Assembly (NCBI RefSeq): GCF_000518645.1
Contig: NZ_JADZ01000014.1
Location: forward strand, 124,001-188,000
Source: Curvibacter gracilis ATCC BAA-807
GTDB lineage: Bacteria; Pseudomonadota; Gammaproteobacteria; Burkholderiales; Burkholderiaceae_C
Reading direction: 5' to 3'
Length of the DNA stretch: 64,000 nt
Shown here: one piece after another, positions 25,377 to 34,985 of the stretch
Layout: every line of letters starts with the position of its first letter
Position numbering within the stretch: the stretch's first letter is position 1
Notes under the pieces: generated by a model
Told to the model about the DNA's origin: nothing
The model's database searches: none
The model's input: only the letters and a program-made list of their open reading frames with translations
Made by a program: the position numbers and the translations under genes

Positions 25377-25817
25377 TCAGTTGCCGGGGCAGCCGTCTTG
25401 GGTGCAGCTGAAGTGTTGCCGCAGGACGCGCAGCCGGGCCTCGGTGTGCTCGCTCAGGCAGGTGTTTTGCAGCAGGGGCCAGATCGTGCCCGACTCTTCA
25501 CGCGGCCCGTTGCGGTACAGGCAGTCGGCCTCGGCGTATTTCAGCCAGGCGCGCTGGGCCTCGCGGTAGCGCTGCACATCCACCTTGGACGACATGCGGG
25601 CCAGGTGCGCCTGGTAGATCCGGTTCAGCTCGGCATCCACCTTTTTGTAGCGGTGAAAAGAGCACAGGTTCAGGCTCATCTGGTTGGCGTCGCAGTTTTT
25701 CAGCGCCTCGGCTTCCATCGCGGCCTGACTGCTGGGTGGGGCCGTGGTCTGGGCCCCGGCCAGGCTGCACAGCAGCACCAGGGCCAGGCTGGCCAGCGAT
25801 GCGGGCTTCATGACCAT
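25377..25817 (-). CDS. LprI-like (DUF1311) secreted protein
   Basis: This 146-residue protein has a signal peptide (KPASLASLALVLLCSLAGAQ) and a lysozyme-inhibitor LprI N-terminal-type domain. Visible are the paired cysteines (NCDANQMSLNLCSF, ADCLYRNG, NTCLSEHT, FSCTQDGC) and the helical block VDAELNRIYQAHL...YREAQRAWLKYAEADC. DUF1311 proteins act in the periplasm, and the M. tuberculosis LprI member inhibits lysozyme. The first of two possible ATGs (25817, 25811) overlaps the GST stop by one base, so the two genes are linked. Confidence 0.88.
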   Translation of the reverse strand: MVMKPASLASLALVLLCSLAGAQTTAPPSSQAAMEAEALKNCDANQMSLNLCSFHRYKKVDAELNRIYQAHLARMSSKVDVQRYREAQRAWLKYAEADCLYRNGPREESGTIWPLLQNTCLSEHTEARLRVLRQHFSCTQDGCPGN

Positions 25818-26500
25818 CACATCACCACCGGTCCGCCCTGGGCGATGGCGCGCTGGTAGGCCGGGCGCGCGTTCATCCGCTGGCGGAAGGCCGCCAGGTG
25901 CGGGTAGCGGTCGGCCTTGCCGGCGCGCGACAGGGCGGCCTCGACGGCAAAGCTCATCTGAAAGTCGGCCAGCGTCAGCGCGGGGCCGGCAAACCAGGTG
26001 TGGGTGGCGAGGTGGCTGTCCATGAAGGCCATGGCGGTGTCCACATTGGGGTCGATCAACGCAGCCTGCACCTTGGCACAGAGTTGGCGCGCGATCGGGC
26101 GCACGAAGAAGGGCATGGGCTGGGTCGGGATGGTCATGAACACCAGCTTCATCACCAGCCAGTTCATCAACGAGCCTTCGGCGTAGTGCATCCAGAAGCG
26201 GCATTGCCGGTGCTCTTCGGTGCCCCGGGCCGGCTCCAGGCCGGCCAACTCGCCGCCCAGGCCCTGGCCGTACTGCTCCGCCAGGTACTCCAGGATGGCC
26301 CCGGACTCGGCCACCGTGATGTTCCCATCGGTGATCACCGGCGATTTGCCCAGCGGGTGGATGGCCTTGAGTTCGGGCGGCGCCAGGCGGGTCTTGGGGT
26401 CGCGCTTGTACGTCTTGATCTGGTAGGGCAGGCCCAGTTCTTCGAGCAGCCAGAGCACGCGCTGCGAGCGCGAGGTTTCGAGGTGGTGGACGGTGATCAT
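25817..26500 (-). CDS. Glutathione S-transferase
   Basis: This 227-residue cytosolic GST has a thioredoxin-like N-terminal domain with MITVHHLETSRSQRVLWLLEELGLPYQIKTYKRD. Ser10 lies at the usual catalytic position, and the glutathione-binding block is GKSPVITDGNITVAESGAILEYLAEQYG. The C-terminal helical domain is normal (LTLADFQMSFAVEAA). It resembles the bacterial group often annotated as YfcG/Ure2-like or generic GST. I start it at ATG 26500 (MITVHH); an upstream start would add 22 unrelated residues. Confidence 0.92.
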   Translation of the reverse strand: MITVHHLETSRSQRVLWLLEELGLPYQIKTYKRDPKTRLAPPELKAIHPLGKSPVITDGNITVAESGAILEYLAEQYGQGLGGELAGLEPARGTEEHRQCRFWMHYAEGSLMNWLVMKLVFMTIPTQPMPFFVRPIARQLCAKVQAALIDPNVDTAMAFMDSHLATHTWFAGPALTLADFQMSFAVEAALSRAGKADRYPHLAAFRQRMNARPAYQRAIAQGGPVVM

Positions 26501-26685
26501 GCGGTTCCAGGGGTGGTTTGTGGGGTGGCGGCTGGGTCGGGCGCTTCGCCTCAAGCCGCCGACCACGGCGCGATTGTCATCGCTCCTGAGGCGGGCTGTG
26601 TCTCAGCATGGCAAAGCCCGTCGGGTGCTGCGCCCGCTTTTTTAAAACTTATTTTTCTATCAATAGAATTTCATATTCCGAACAC

Positions 26686-26694
26686 TGTTATGAT
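26686..26694 (+). promoter_or_regulatory. Extended -10 directly before tRNA-fMet
   Basis: TGTTATGAT is a good extended -10 (TG-N-TATGAT) inside the A/T-rich block 26635-26695. It ends only 5 bp before the mature tRNA start. The expected transcription start would fall at or within one base of tRNA nucleotide 1, so the transcript might need no 5' leader removal. This is prediction only. Confidence 0.4.
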
Positions 26695-26699
26695 TCGTC

Positions 26700-26776
<77 letters not shown>

Positions 26777-26811
26777 ATACCCAAGTCCCCAAGCCCTGGA
26801 GGCTTGTAGCC

Positions 26812-26838
26812 AACGCCCACTGTCCAGTGGGCGTTTTG
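26812..26838 (+). terminator. Rho-independent terminator of tRNA-fMet
   Basis: AACGCCCACT (26812-26821), loop GTCC, AGTGGGCGTT (26826-26835) form a perfect 10-bp stem followed by TTGCTTT. Confidence 0.9.
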
Positions 26839-26886
26839 CTTTGTGCGCGGCCCACACGCAAGGCCAGCACCCCAGGGTTCGGGGTT

Positions 26887-27303
26887 TCAGAGGCTTTTGG
26901 CTTGCGCCGATTCGCGCGCACTGAGGATCATGGGCAGGCTGCGCTCGATCCAGTCGGCCAGGTCTTCCACCCGCTGACTCACTTCCTGCCCCACGGGCGT
27001 CAGCGAATATTCCACATGCGGCGGGATCACGGGGTGGGCCACCCGCAGCACAAAACCATCCTGCTCCAGCGTTTGCAGGGTCTGCGCCAGCATTTTTTCG
27101 CTGATCCCGTTGATCTTGCGCCGCAGGTCGCTGAAGCGATGCGTTCCCCCGCGCAAGGCCACCAGGATCAACACCCCCCAGCGGCTGGTCACGTTGCGCA
27201 GCACCTCGCGCGAGGGACAGGCCTCGGCAAACACATCGCCTCGGGCCAGGCGTTCGGCCAGCGAGCCGGCCAAGGGGATGTCCTCAGGGCGTGTGGTGTT
27301 CAT
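26887..27303 (-). CDS. HxlR-family transcriptional regulator (QorR/YtfH-like)
   Basis: This 138-residue winged helix-turn-helix protein has the HxlR core CPSREVLRNVTSRWGVLILVALRGGTHRFSDLRRKINGISEKMLAQTLQTLEQDGFV and the wing VEYSLTPVGQEV. The cysteine in EACPSR corresponds to the redox-sensing Cys of the QorR/HypR type, which responds to quinones or reactive electrophiles. It is transcribed divergently from a YtfG/QorB-like quinone reductase, the same pairing as E. coli ytfH-ytfG. It probably represses both genes through the dyad between them. Confidence 0.92.
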   Translation of the reverse strand: MNTTRPEDIPLAGSLAERLARGDVFAEACPSREVLRNVTSRWGVLILVALRGGTHRFSDLRRKINGISEKMLAQTLQTLEQDGFVLRVAHPVIPPHVEYSLTPVGQEVSQRVEDLADWIERSLPMILSARESAQAKSL

Positions 27304-27307
27304 GGTG

Positions 27308-27340
27308 CTTACCTTTTTGTGCGTACTTGCGAAAAGTTAG
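27308..27340. promoter_or_regulatory. HxlR-type operator between the regulator and qorB
   Basis: An imperfect dyad has outer arms CTTACCTTT (27308-27316) and AAAAGTTAG (27332-27340), with 7 of 9 positions complementary across 15 bp. It overlaps the 5' end of the regulator message and lies about 55 bp in front of qorB. Spacing and symmetry fit an HxlR dimer site. Confidence 0.6.
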
Positions 27341-27393
27341 TGTCATCGCAATCATAGCGGCTCCTCTCTTTTTCAACCACAGGAAAGCACCTC

Positions 27394-28245
<852 letters not shown>

Positions 28246-28332
28246 TCTTCAGGGGCGCCGGTGGGCCTTGTGGGGGGTGCCCGCTGGCGCTCAAAATGCC
28301 TGTTGTCCACCCGCCACCAGGAGCCCGCGCCC

Positions 28333-28581
28333 ATGTCCGACCTTCGCCACACCCTGAGCCTCATGCAGGCCGGCCGCTGGAACGAGGCGCATGACCGCAT
28401 CCAGCACGACGATTCGATGCTGGCGGCCTGGTTGCATGGCCTGCTGCACCTTCAGGAGGGCGATCTGGAGGATGCCGAGAATTGGTACGACCGCGCGGCA
28501 CGGCACTTTCGCAGCCGGGGCAGCCTGGACGAAGAGCTGGCCCTGTTCGAGGCCGCATTGGGGCGCGAGCCGGCCCCTTGA
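28333..28581 (+). CDS. Small TPR-like hypothetical protein
   Basis: This 82-residue protein starts at ATG 28333, preceded by CCAGGAGCC. It is helical, with repeated pattern LMQAGRWNEAHDRIQHDDSMLAAWLHGLLHLQEGDLEDAENWYDRAARHF, which looks like two tetratricopeptide units. No signal or membrane segment is visible. I do not recognise a named family. It sits between qorB and a convergent polysaccharide deacetylase, whose stop is 14 bp away. Confidence 0.75.
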   Translation: MSDLRHTLSLMQAGRWNEAHDRIQHDDSMLAAWLHGLLHLQEGDLEDAENWYDRAARHFRSRGSLDEELALFEAALGREPAP

Positions 28582-28594
28582 GCGCTGGGCCGCC

Positions 28595-29497
28595 TCAGCG
28601 CAGCGAGCCTGCAAAACCCTCGTCCTTGAGCGAGCCGAAGGTGTAGCCGGCGGCCAGCAAGGCCTCGATGATCGCCTCCAGCGACTTGAGGGTGTTGGGG
28701 TGGATCTCATGCATCAGCACGATGCCGCCCCGGTGCGCGCGCAGCGCCGACAGCACATGGCCCACGTAGTCCTTGCGGTAGGCCGGCAGCACGCCGCACT
28801 CCAGCGCTTCCTTGCTGTCCACGCCGCCGTTGGCGTCAAACGCCCAGTCGCACGAATCCACGTGCCAGCCCACGGTCTGGTAGCCCTCGGTCTTGAGCAG
28901 CGCGTTGGTCTCGCAGCTGGAGTTGCCATAGGGGTAGCGAAACAGCTTGGGGTTCAGGGCGGTGCCCAACGCAGCCTCGGCGTCGCGCACCTCGCGGGCC
29001 TGCACATCGACCGCGATGGTGTGAAAGTTGGGGTGGTTCCAGGAGTGGTTGCCGATCAGGTGGTGACCTGAGCGCTGCACCGCGGCCACCAACTCGGGGT
29101 GGCGTTTGGCCTTCTCGCCAATCATGAAGAAGGTGGCGGGCACCTGGTGGCGCTCCAGCACCTCCAGGATGTGCTCGGTCTGCCCGGGCTCGGGGCCGTC
29201 GTCAAAGGTCAGCGCCACGCGCTGGAGGGGGGGCGGGCTGGTGATCTCAGACTCGTAGCGGCAATGCTCGCGTGAGGCCTGGGGGTCGCCGTTGATGCGG
29301 TCGCTGAGGTGTTGCAGCCGGTTGGCCCGTATGGCCGCCCGGTGCTCGCCGGCACCCTGATCGGCGGGGGCATGGAGGGCGGGGGCCACAGCGGGCAAGG
29401 TCTCTTCTGCGGCGTGGGCGAAGACGACCGGGCTGAGCAGCAGTGTCGTCAGCAGCAGCGCCCGGTTCAAAGGGTCTGGCAGGGTTTGGAATGGCAT
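28595..29497 (-). CDS. Secreted polysaccharide deacetylase (NodB domain)
   Basis: This 300-residue protein has a signal peptide (about 1-30, ending VFAHAA) and a carbohydrate esterase family 4 domain at about 90-290. The metal and catalytic residues are visible: Asp99-Asp100 in LTFDDGPE, His151 and His155 in HSWNHPNF, RYPYG at 187-191, and the catalytic His in IVLMHEIHP. It would remove N- or O-acetyl groups from peptidoglycan, chitin-like or exopolysaccharide in the periplasm. The loop CRYESEITSPPP before the domain carries a cysteine that may pair with SSCETN. It stands alone. Confidence 0.93.
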   Translation of the reverse strand: MPFQTLPDPLNRALLLTTLLLSPVVFAHAAEETLPAVAPALHAPADQGAGEHRAAIRANRLQHLSDRINGDPQASREHCRYESEITSPPPLQRVALTFDDGPEPGQTEHILEVLERHQVPATFFMIGEKAKRHPELVAAVQRSGHHLIGNHSWNHPNFHTIAVDVQAREVRDAEAALGTALNPKLFRYPYGNSSCETNALLKTEGYQTVGWHVDSCDWAFDANGGVDSKEALECGVLPAYRKDYVGHVLSALRAHRGGIVLMHEIHPNTLKSLEAIIEALLAAGYTFGSLKDEGFAGSLR

Positions 29498-29550
29498 GCC
29501 GGCATGTTAGCGGCCGGCTGCCAGCGCGTTGCCCATACCCCCGGGCAGGC

Positions 29551-30537
29551 TCAGGAGCAGCCCGCAGTGCACAGGCCGCCGGCATCAAACTCCAGCGTCC
29601 TGTCCGATAGCGGCACATAGGCCGGTACCTTGCTGGCCTTCAAAAACGCCTCGGTCTTGCTGCCGGGGCGCACCTTGCCGCCCACCGTGCCTACCTCGTT
29701 GGCGTGCGAGAGGATCACCGAGGCGGGCTTGACCAGGTCGTTGATCACATAGGCCGCTTCGGCGGGGCCGGTGGTGAAGCCGTCGCCCATGTTCATCACG
29801 GCGAGCTTGGCGTGGTAGTGATCGCGCACCACACGCTCATGATCGGCCAGGATGCCGGTGTCGCCCGACAGGTAGGTGACCAGGCCGTTGCTGAAGGTGA
29901 GCACATAGCCGGTGGCCGGGCCGGCGTCGCCCGCGATGCCGGCCTCTTTCATGGCCTTGCCCAGCTCGCCACCGATGTAGTCGGGGTCGACGCCATTGCT
30001 GTGCAGGGCGGTCACGGTGGCAATGCGCACGCCACCCACCGTCACGCTGCCGCCGAAGCGGGCCAGCACCGCATTGGCCGGGTCGCCGCCGTTGGCCCGC
30101 AGCTTGGCGGCAAAAAAGGCTGGCATCTCGCTGCCGCTGACGATCTTGGCCTTTTTGGCCACGGCAATCGCCACCGCGCTGGTGGCGGGCAAGGCCGATA
30201 CCGACACATCGGGCTGGGCGCAGCTGCCCGAATTGGGGGCCTTGTTGTGTGCATTGCCCACGTGGTCGCCATGCAGGTGGGTGACCAGCACGATGTCGAT
30301 CTTGCCCAGGCGCGGGTCGTTGGCGCCGGCCACGGTGCGGCCCGGGTCGTACAGGATGCGCGTGCCGTTCGGGTCTTCGAACACCAGGGCCCGATCCTGC
30401 GGGCAGAACTCGCCCGCGATGCCGCCCAGGGGCGTGACCTTGACGCTTTCCTTGCCATTCTGGGCGGCTGCCGTGCCGAGCCCGCAGCTGAAGGCCAGGG
30501 CCAGCGCGGTGCTCACAAGCGGGGATGTCTTGAACAT
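29551..30537 (-). CDS. Secreted MBL-fold metallo-hydrolase
   Basis: This 328-residue protein has a signal peptide (MFKTSPLVSTALALAFSCGL...AAA) and a metallo-beta-lactamase fold with THLHGDHVGNAH (His87, His89, Asp91, His92). The later ligands are probably the His in VTALHSNGVD, the Asp in LSGDTGILADHE and the His in SHANEVGT. It resembles UlaG-like hydrolases exported to the periplasm; the substrate is unknown. ATG 30537 follows an AGGAGACA ribosome-binding site. It is divergent from the solute-binding protein gene at 30670. Confidence 0.92.
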   Translation of the reverse strand: MFKTSPLVSTALALAFSCGLGTAAAQNGKESVKVTPLGGIAGEFCPQDRALVFEDPNGTRILYDPGRTVAGANDPRLGKIDIVLVTHLHGDHVGNAHNKAPNSGSCAQPDVSVSALPATSAVAIAVAKKAKIVSGSEMPAFFAAKLRANGGDPANAVLARFGGSVTVGGVRIATVTALHSNGVDPDYIGGELGKAMKEAGIAGDAGPATGYVLTFSNGLVTYLSGDTGILADHERVVRDHYHAKLAVMNMGDGFTTGPAEAAYVINDLVKPASVILSHANEVGTVGGKVRPGSKTEAFLKASKVPAYVPLSDRTLEFDAGGLCTAGCS

Positions 30538-30669
30538 GGGTTGTCTCCTGTTTGGTGTTTCAAAGTATTGCATGGGCGCTTTGTTTTTGCTGGGTTGTGC
30601 GCTTTGGCTCTGCGGTTGACAGGGGATGGGCCCGTGACGACGATGGCTTGCCTTGACCCAGGAGAATGC

Positions 30670-31536
30670 ATGCGCCCGATCACCCACCCGCCCCAGCCTG
30701 GGGCCCTGCCCATCCGGCGCCGTGACCTGCTGGGGGCTCTTGCGCTCGGCCTGCCCCTGGCGGGCTGTGCGACCCGTGCCGGTGAGGCCCAGACCGCCGC
30801 GGCGCGGGCCGAGTTGTCCACGGAAGGGCGGCTGCGCGTGGCCATCAACCTGGGCAACCCGATCCTGGCGTCGCGGGGCGATCGGCCTGGTGACCCCCAG
30901 GGCGTGTCGGTCGATCTGGCGCGTGAGGCGGGGCGGCGCCTGGGTTTGCCCATCGAATGGGTCGAGCTGGAAGCGGCGGGCCGGGCGGTCGAGGCGGTGC
31001 GGGCCGGCCAGGTGAACCTGGCCTTTGTGGCCATCGACCCCGTGCGCGGCGCCGACCTGGACTACACAGCCCCCTACGTGATCATCGAAGGCGCCTACCT
31101 GGTGCGGGCCGACTCGCCAATCACCCGCAACGACGAGGTGGACCGCCCCGGCACCCGCGTGGTGGTGGGCCGCGGCAGTGCCTACGACCTGTACCTCACG
31201 CGGGCCCTGCAGCAGGCCCGGCTGGTGCGTGCCCCCACCTCACCCGCCGTGGTCGATCAGTTTCTGGCCGAAGGCCTGGAGGTGGCGGCCGGCGTAAGGC
31301 AGCAACTGCAGGCCGACATGGGCCGGTTGGCAACAACAGGCGCGCCGGCGCTGCGTCTGCTGCCGGGCCGCTTCATGGTGATCGAGCAGGCCATGGCCGT
31401 GCCCAAGGGGCGCCTGGCGGCCCAGGCCTGGCTCAGCGCCTTCATTGAAGAGATGAAGGCCTCGGGTTTTGTGGCCGACAGCCTGCGCCGCCATGGCATC
31501 GAAGGGGCCGCGGTGGCGCCGGCCGCCCGGCCCTGA
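30670..31536 (+). CDS. Family 3 solute-binding lipoprotein with a Tat signal
   Basis: This 288-residue protein has a twin-arginine-type signal (RRRDLLGALALGLPLAGC) ending in a lipobox with Cys33, so it is probably a membrane-anchored lipoprotein. The mature part is an amino-acid-binding SBP_bac_3 domain: LRVAINLGNPILASR...GVSVDLAREAGRRLGLPIEWVELEAAGRAVEAVRAGQVNLAFVAIDPVRGADLDYTAPYV. No ABC permease is nearby, so it is an orphan receptor. ATG 30670 follows GGAGAA. It converges on the ABC-binding protein gene at 31558. Confidence 0.9.
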   Translation: MRPITHPPQPGALPIRRRDLLGALALGLPLAGCATRAGEAQTAAARAELSTEGRLRVAINLGNPILASRGDRPGDPQGVSVDLAREAGRRLGLPIEWVELEAAGRAVEAVRAGQVNLAFVAIDPVRGADLDYTAPYVIIEGAYLVRADSPITRNDEVDRPGTRVVVGRGSAYDLYLTRALQQARLVRAPTSPAVVDQFLAEGLEVAAGVRQQLQADMGRLATTGAPALRLLPGRFMVIEQAMAVPKGRLAAQAWLSAFIEEMKASGFVADSLRRHGIEGAAVAPAARP

Positions 31537-31557
31537 GGCGGGGGCCGAGAGCGCGCC

Positions 31558-32811
31558 TCAACCGGGCCGCTTCATCTGGCACGAGGTGGGCTGGGCGCTG
31601 ATGTACGAATCCCAGGCCACTTCCGAGCGGAAGCCGTAGCCGGTGTTCTCGGCGTCGTACTTCACGCCCTTGCTGCCTTGCTTGGCCCAGATGCCCAGGT
31701 ACAGCGGGGCCTCCAGCTGGTGGTCGGTCTTGCGCATCTTCACCTCGCCCATGGGGCTCTTGTAGCTCATGCCTTCGAGCGCCAGGGCCACCTTTTTCGC
31801 GTCGGTGGACTGGGCCTTGCGCATGGCCTCGCGCAGCATGTTCATGCTGTTCCAGTGGGCGGCAAAGATGAACTCGTCGTTGTACTTCTTCTTGTAGTCG
31901 ACGTAGATCTTCTCCAGCTCGGGCGTGGGCGCGTTGTGCACCCAGTTCCACACCACCCCCACCTTGCCTTCGCCCCAGGCGCCCAGCTGCGCCGGGGTGC
32001 CCGGGTTGTTGGCGTTGAGCGTGAAGTAGTTGATGTTGAGCCCGTAGTCGCGCGAGGACTTGAACAGCAGGGTCAGGTCGCTGCCCCAGTTGGAGGTGAT
32101 CACCGTGTCGGCGCCACTCGAGGCGATCTTGGCCACGTACGAGGCAAAGTCACGTGTCTGGGCGATGGGGATGAAGTCATCGCCCACGATCTGGATGTCG
32201 GGGCGCTTGCGCGCCAGGTACTCGCGCGCCGCCTTGGACACCTGGCGGCCGTGGGTGTAGTCCTGGTTCAGCAGGTACACCTTCTTGATGTCCTTGCGGC
32301 CTTGCAGGTAGGTGGTCAGCGCCTCGATCTTCATCTCGCTCGAGGGGTAGAAGCGGAAGTGCCAGAAGCTGCATTTGTCGTTGGTCAGCAGCGGGTCCAT
32401 GGCGGCGTAGTTCAGGTAGACCGTGGCGCGTTCAGGCTCGCGTTCGGCCAGCTTGTTGAGTGCGTCGACCAGGGCCAGCGCCACGCCCGAGCCGCCGCCC
32501 TGGGTGATGTAGCGGATGCCGCGGTCGGTGGCCGCCTTGAGCACGTTCAGGCTCTCCTGGGGCGAGCCCTTGTTGTCGAAGTCGACCACCTCGAACCTGG
32601 GCTCGTTCGGACCGGCCTTGGCATTGACTTGCTGCACCACCTCGCGCAGTTGCTTGAGCGAGCTTTGCCCGGTGAGCGCAAAAGGCCCCGAGAGCAGGTC
32701 GATGAAGCCGATGCGCACGGTCTCGGCGGCACCGGCCTGGGCGGTGGCGGCCAGCAGGGCTGCGGCCAGCCAGGCGCGCCGGCGCAGGGTTGAGGGCTTG
32801 AACAGGGTCAT
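31558..32811 (-). CDS. Branched-chain amino acid-type ABC substrate-binding protein
   Basis: This 417-residue periplasmic protein has a signal peptide (1-28) and a Peripla_BP_6 fold: VRIGFIDLLSGPFALTGQSSLKQLREVVQQVNAK, then YITQGGGSGVALALVDALNKLAE and YLLNQDYTHGRQVSKAAREYLA. It binds a small organic acid or amino-acid-like ligand for a LivFGHM-type importer, but no importer genes are in view. It lies 55 bp behind an acyl-CoA ligase gene on the same strand, which suggests that the ligand is an acid that is then CoA-activated. Confidence 0.92.
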   Translation of the reverse strand: MTLFKPSTLRRRAWLAAALLAATAQAGAAETVRIGFIDLLSGPFALTGQSSLKQLREVVQQVNAKAGPNEPRFEVVDFDNKGSPQESLNVLKAATDRGIRYITQGGGSGVALALVDALNKLAEREPERATVYLNYAAMDPLLTNDKCSFWHFRFYPSSEMKIEALTTYLQGRKDIKKVYLLNQDYTHGRQVSKAAREYLARKRPDIQIVGDDFIPIAQTRDFASYVAKIASSGADTVITSNWGSDLTLLFKSSRDYGLNINYFTLNANNPGTPAQLGAWGEGKVGVVWNWVHNAPTPELEKIYVDYKKKYNDEFIFAAHWNSMNMLREAMRKAQSTDAKKVALALEGMSYKSPMGEVKMRKTDHQLEAPLYLGIWAKQGSKGVKYDAENTGYGFRSEVAWDSYISAQPTSCQMKRPG

Positions 32812-32866
32812 GAGGTCTCCAGGGGCGCCGAGGCGCTGTTTGTTGTGGGAATCCAGGCCTGACAGA

Positions 32867-34495
32867 TCACAGGCCTTCGAACACGCCGCCGTGCTGGTGG
32901 CGCAGCTCGTTTTTCTGCACCTTGCCGGTGCCGCCCAGGGGCAGGCTGTCGACGAACAGCACCTCGTCGGGCAGCCACCACTTGGCCACGCGCTCGGTCA
33001 AGAAGTCGAGCACCTGCTGCTTGCTCAGCTCCTGGCCGGGTTTGAGCACGATGAACATCAGCGGCCGCTCGTCCCAGCGCGGGTGCTTGACGCCGATCAC
33101 CGCGGCCATGGCCACGGCGGGGTGGGCCACGGCGGCATTTTCGAGATCGATCGAGCTGATCCATTCACCGCCCGACTTGATCACGTCCTTGGTGCGGTCG
33201 CGGATCTGCATCACGCCCTGGGCGTCGATGGTGGCGATGTCGCCGGTGGGGAACCAGCCCTCGACCAGGGCCGAGCGTTCGGCCTTGTGGTAGCGCTCCA
33301 CGATCCACTGGCCGCGCACCATCAGCTCACCTTGCGAGTGGCCGTCGCGCGGCAGGGTGGCGCCGTTGTCATCCACCACCTTGATCTCGATGCCGAACAC
33401 CGACTTGCCCTGCTTGCCCACCAGGGTGTGGCGCTCTTCGGCCGGGCGGGCCATCTCGTCGGGGCCCAGGTTGCTCATGGTGGCAATCGCGGTGGTCTCG
33501 GTCATGCCCCAGCCGTGGCGCACGTCCACGCCGTACACGTCGTTGAACTTGGCGATCAGGGCCTTGGGCATGGCCGAGCCGCCCACGCCGGTGCGGCGCA
33601 TGGTGCTGAAACGCAGTTGGTGCTGCTCCACGTGCTGGATCAGGCCCATCCAGATGGTGGGCACGCCGGCACTGACGGTGACGCGCTCGGACTCCATCAG
33701 CTCGTACAGGCTGGCCGGGTCCAGGCGCGGGCCGGGCAAGACCAGCTTGGCGCCGGAGATCAGGGCCGCGTAGGGCAGGCACCAGGCGTTGATGTGGAAC
33801 ATCGGCACCACGGGCAGCAGGGTCTCCTGGGCCCACAGGCTCAGCACGCCGGGCAGGCAGGCCGAGAGCGCGCTCAGGCACAGGGCGCGGTGCGAATAAA
33901 GCACCCCCTTGGGGTGCCCGGTGGTGCCCGAGGTGTAGCACAGGGCGGCACCGGTCTTCTCGTCCAGTTCAGGCCAGTCGAAGCGGTCGCTCTGCGCCTG
34001 GATCAGCCGGTCCACCGCCAGCACGGCCGGGCCGCCCTCCAGGGTGGGGAGGTCCGCCTCGCCGCACAGGGCGACCCAGTGGCGCACACGCGGGCAGTGC
34101 GCGGCCACCGCTTTCACCAGGGGGGCGAAGCTGGTGTCGAACAGCACCACCTCATCGTCGGCGTGGTTGATGATGTAGGCCAGTTGCTCGGGGTGCAGGC
34201 GCGGGTTGCAGGTGTGCATCACCATGCCGCTGCCCGAGACGGCGTAGTAGGCCTCCAGGTGGCGGTGGTTGTTCCAGGCGATCGAGCCGACCGTGCTGCC
34301 CGCCTTCAGTCCCAGCGCCTGCAGCGCATTGGCCAGTTGCCGGGCCCGCGCGGCCAGGTCGGTGAAGGTGTAGCGGTGCAGGCTGCCATCGGTCTCGCGC
34401 GAGACGATCTGCTGCGCGCCGAACTGGGCGGTGCCGTGTTCCAGAATGGCCGAAACCAGCAGGGGGCGGTCCATCATGCGGCCGGGCTGTTGCAT
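32867..34495 (-). CDS. AMP-dependent acyl-CoA synthetase
   Basis: This 542-residue adenylate-forming enzyme has the P-loop-like motif YTSGTTGHPKGVLYSHRAL (about 185-203), GWGMTETTAI, the hinge YFPTGDIATID-like segment GWFPTGDIATIDAQGVMQIRDRTKDVIKSGGEWIS, and the C-terminal lysine region LPLGGTGKVQKNELR. It activates a carboxylic acid to acyl-CoA via acyl-AMP. Close relatives are medium/long-chain or 3-(methylthio)propionyl-CoA ligases; the substrate is not certain. I start at ATG 34495, preceded by AAGGAGA. The leader faces the glycine riboswitch divergently. Confidence 0.92.
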   Translation of the reverse strand: MQQPGRMMDRPLLVSAILEHGTAQFGAQQIVSRETDGSLHRYTFTDLAARARQLANALQALGLKAGSTVGSIAWNNHRHLEAYYAVSGSGMVMHTCNPRLHPEQLAYIINHADDEVVLFDTSFAPLVKAVAAHCPRVRHWVALCGEADLPTLEGGPAVLAVDRLIQAQSDRFDWPELDEKTGAALCYTSGTTGHPKGVLYSHRALCLSALSACLPGVLSLWAQETLLPVVPMFHINAWCLPYAALISGAKLVLPGPRLDPASLYELMESERVTVSAGVPTIWMGLIQHVEQHQLRFSTMRRTGVGGSAMPKALIAKFNDVYGVDVRHGWGMTETTAIATMSNLGPDEMARPAEERHTLVGKQGKSVFGIEIKVVDDNGATLPRDGHSQGELMVRGQWIVERYHKAERSALVEGWFPTGDIATIDAQGVMQIRDRTKDVIKSGGEWISSIDLENAAVAHPAVAMAAVIGVKHPRWDERPLMFIVLKPGQELSKQQVLDFLTERVAKWWLPDEVLFVDSLPLGGTGKVQKNELRHQHGGVFEGL

Positions 34496-34697
34496 TGTCT
34501 GTGTCTCCTTGGCTTGTTTTGACGGGGCGGGCTCGTCGGCCCTTGAAATGTGTCCGGATGTTCGCAAACGCATCCGCTCCTCCTTGTCGTGTCGGCGACT
34601 GAGGGGCATGGGCATGGGGACAAAAACTTTTTGTTTCCAATCGGGCCAGGTTCTTCTACACTGCGGCCGGTTGTCGGTTGAAAACCACCGACACCAC

Positions 34698-34921
34698 GTG
34701 AACCCGGGAGAGACTGCACCGCCCTCAGTGGCCGGAGCGCAGCGCCGAAGGAGCAACCGCCCCGGAAACTCTCAGGCAAAAGGACCGGGTTCACACGCGA
34801 CAGACACTCTGAAGAGCTGCCGGAAATCGTTTTCGTCGTCCGGCGCACCGAAGGAGCAAGCCCGCACTGCCGTCCCGTTCACGGGGGTGGCCGGGTGAAT
34901 CTCTCAGGTCCAGAACAGAGG
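34698..34921 (+). promoter_or_regulatory. Tandem glycine riboswitch
   Basis: Two consecutive glycine aptamers are visible. Aptamer 1 spans 34698-34794: P1 GTGAACCCGG pairs with CCGGGTTCAC, with conserved GGGAGAGACTGC, GCGCCGAAGGAGCAA and CTCTCAGGCAAAAGGACCG. Aptamer 2 spans about 34804-34921 and repeats the core as CTCTGAAGAGC, GCACCGAAGGAGCAA and AATCTCTCAGGTCCAGAACAGAG. The linker is about 9 nt. It controls the following dadA-like gene, which fits switching on oxidative amino-acid degradation when glycine is high. A promoter candidate (TTCCAA, 16 bp, TACACT) lies at 34635-34662. Confidence 0.96.
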
Positions 34922-34922
34922 G

Positions 34923-34955
34923 GGCGCCTGCCACGCAATGTCGCGTGCAGGCCCC
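34923..34955 (+). promoter_or_regulatory. Hairpin downstream of the glycine riboswitch (expression platform)
   Basis: GCGCCTGCCACGC and GCGTGCAGGCCCC form a stem around AATGTC, about 20 bases before the dadA ribosome-binding site (GGAG at 34973). No T run follows, so control by translation or an antiterminator is more likely than a plain intrinsic terminator. Confidence 0.5.
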
Positions 34956-34985
34956 ACCCTCATGACGAGTTCTGGAGCTTTTCCC

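Noticed and set aside
34698-34921. Only one glycine aptamer plus an unrelated hairpin
   Set aside because: The second half repeats the GCACCGAAGGAGCAA and CTCTCAGG elements, so it is a true second aptamer.
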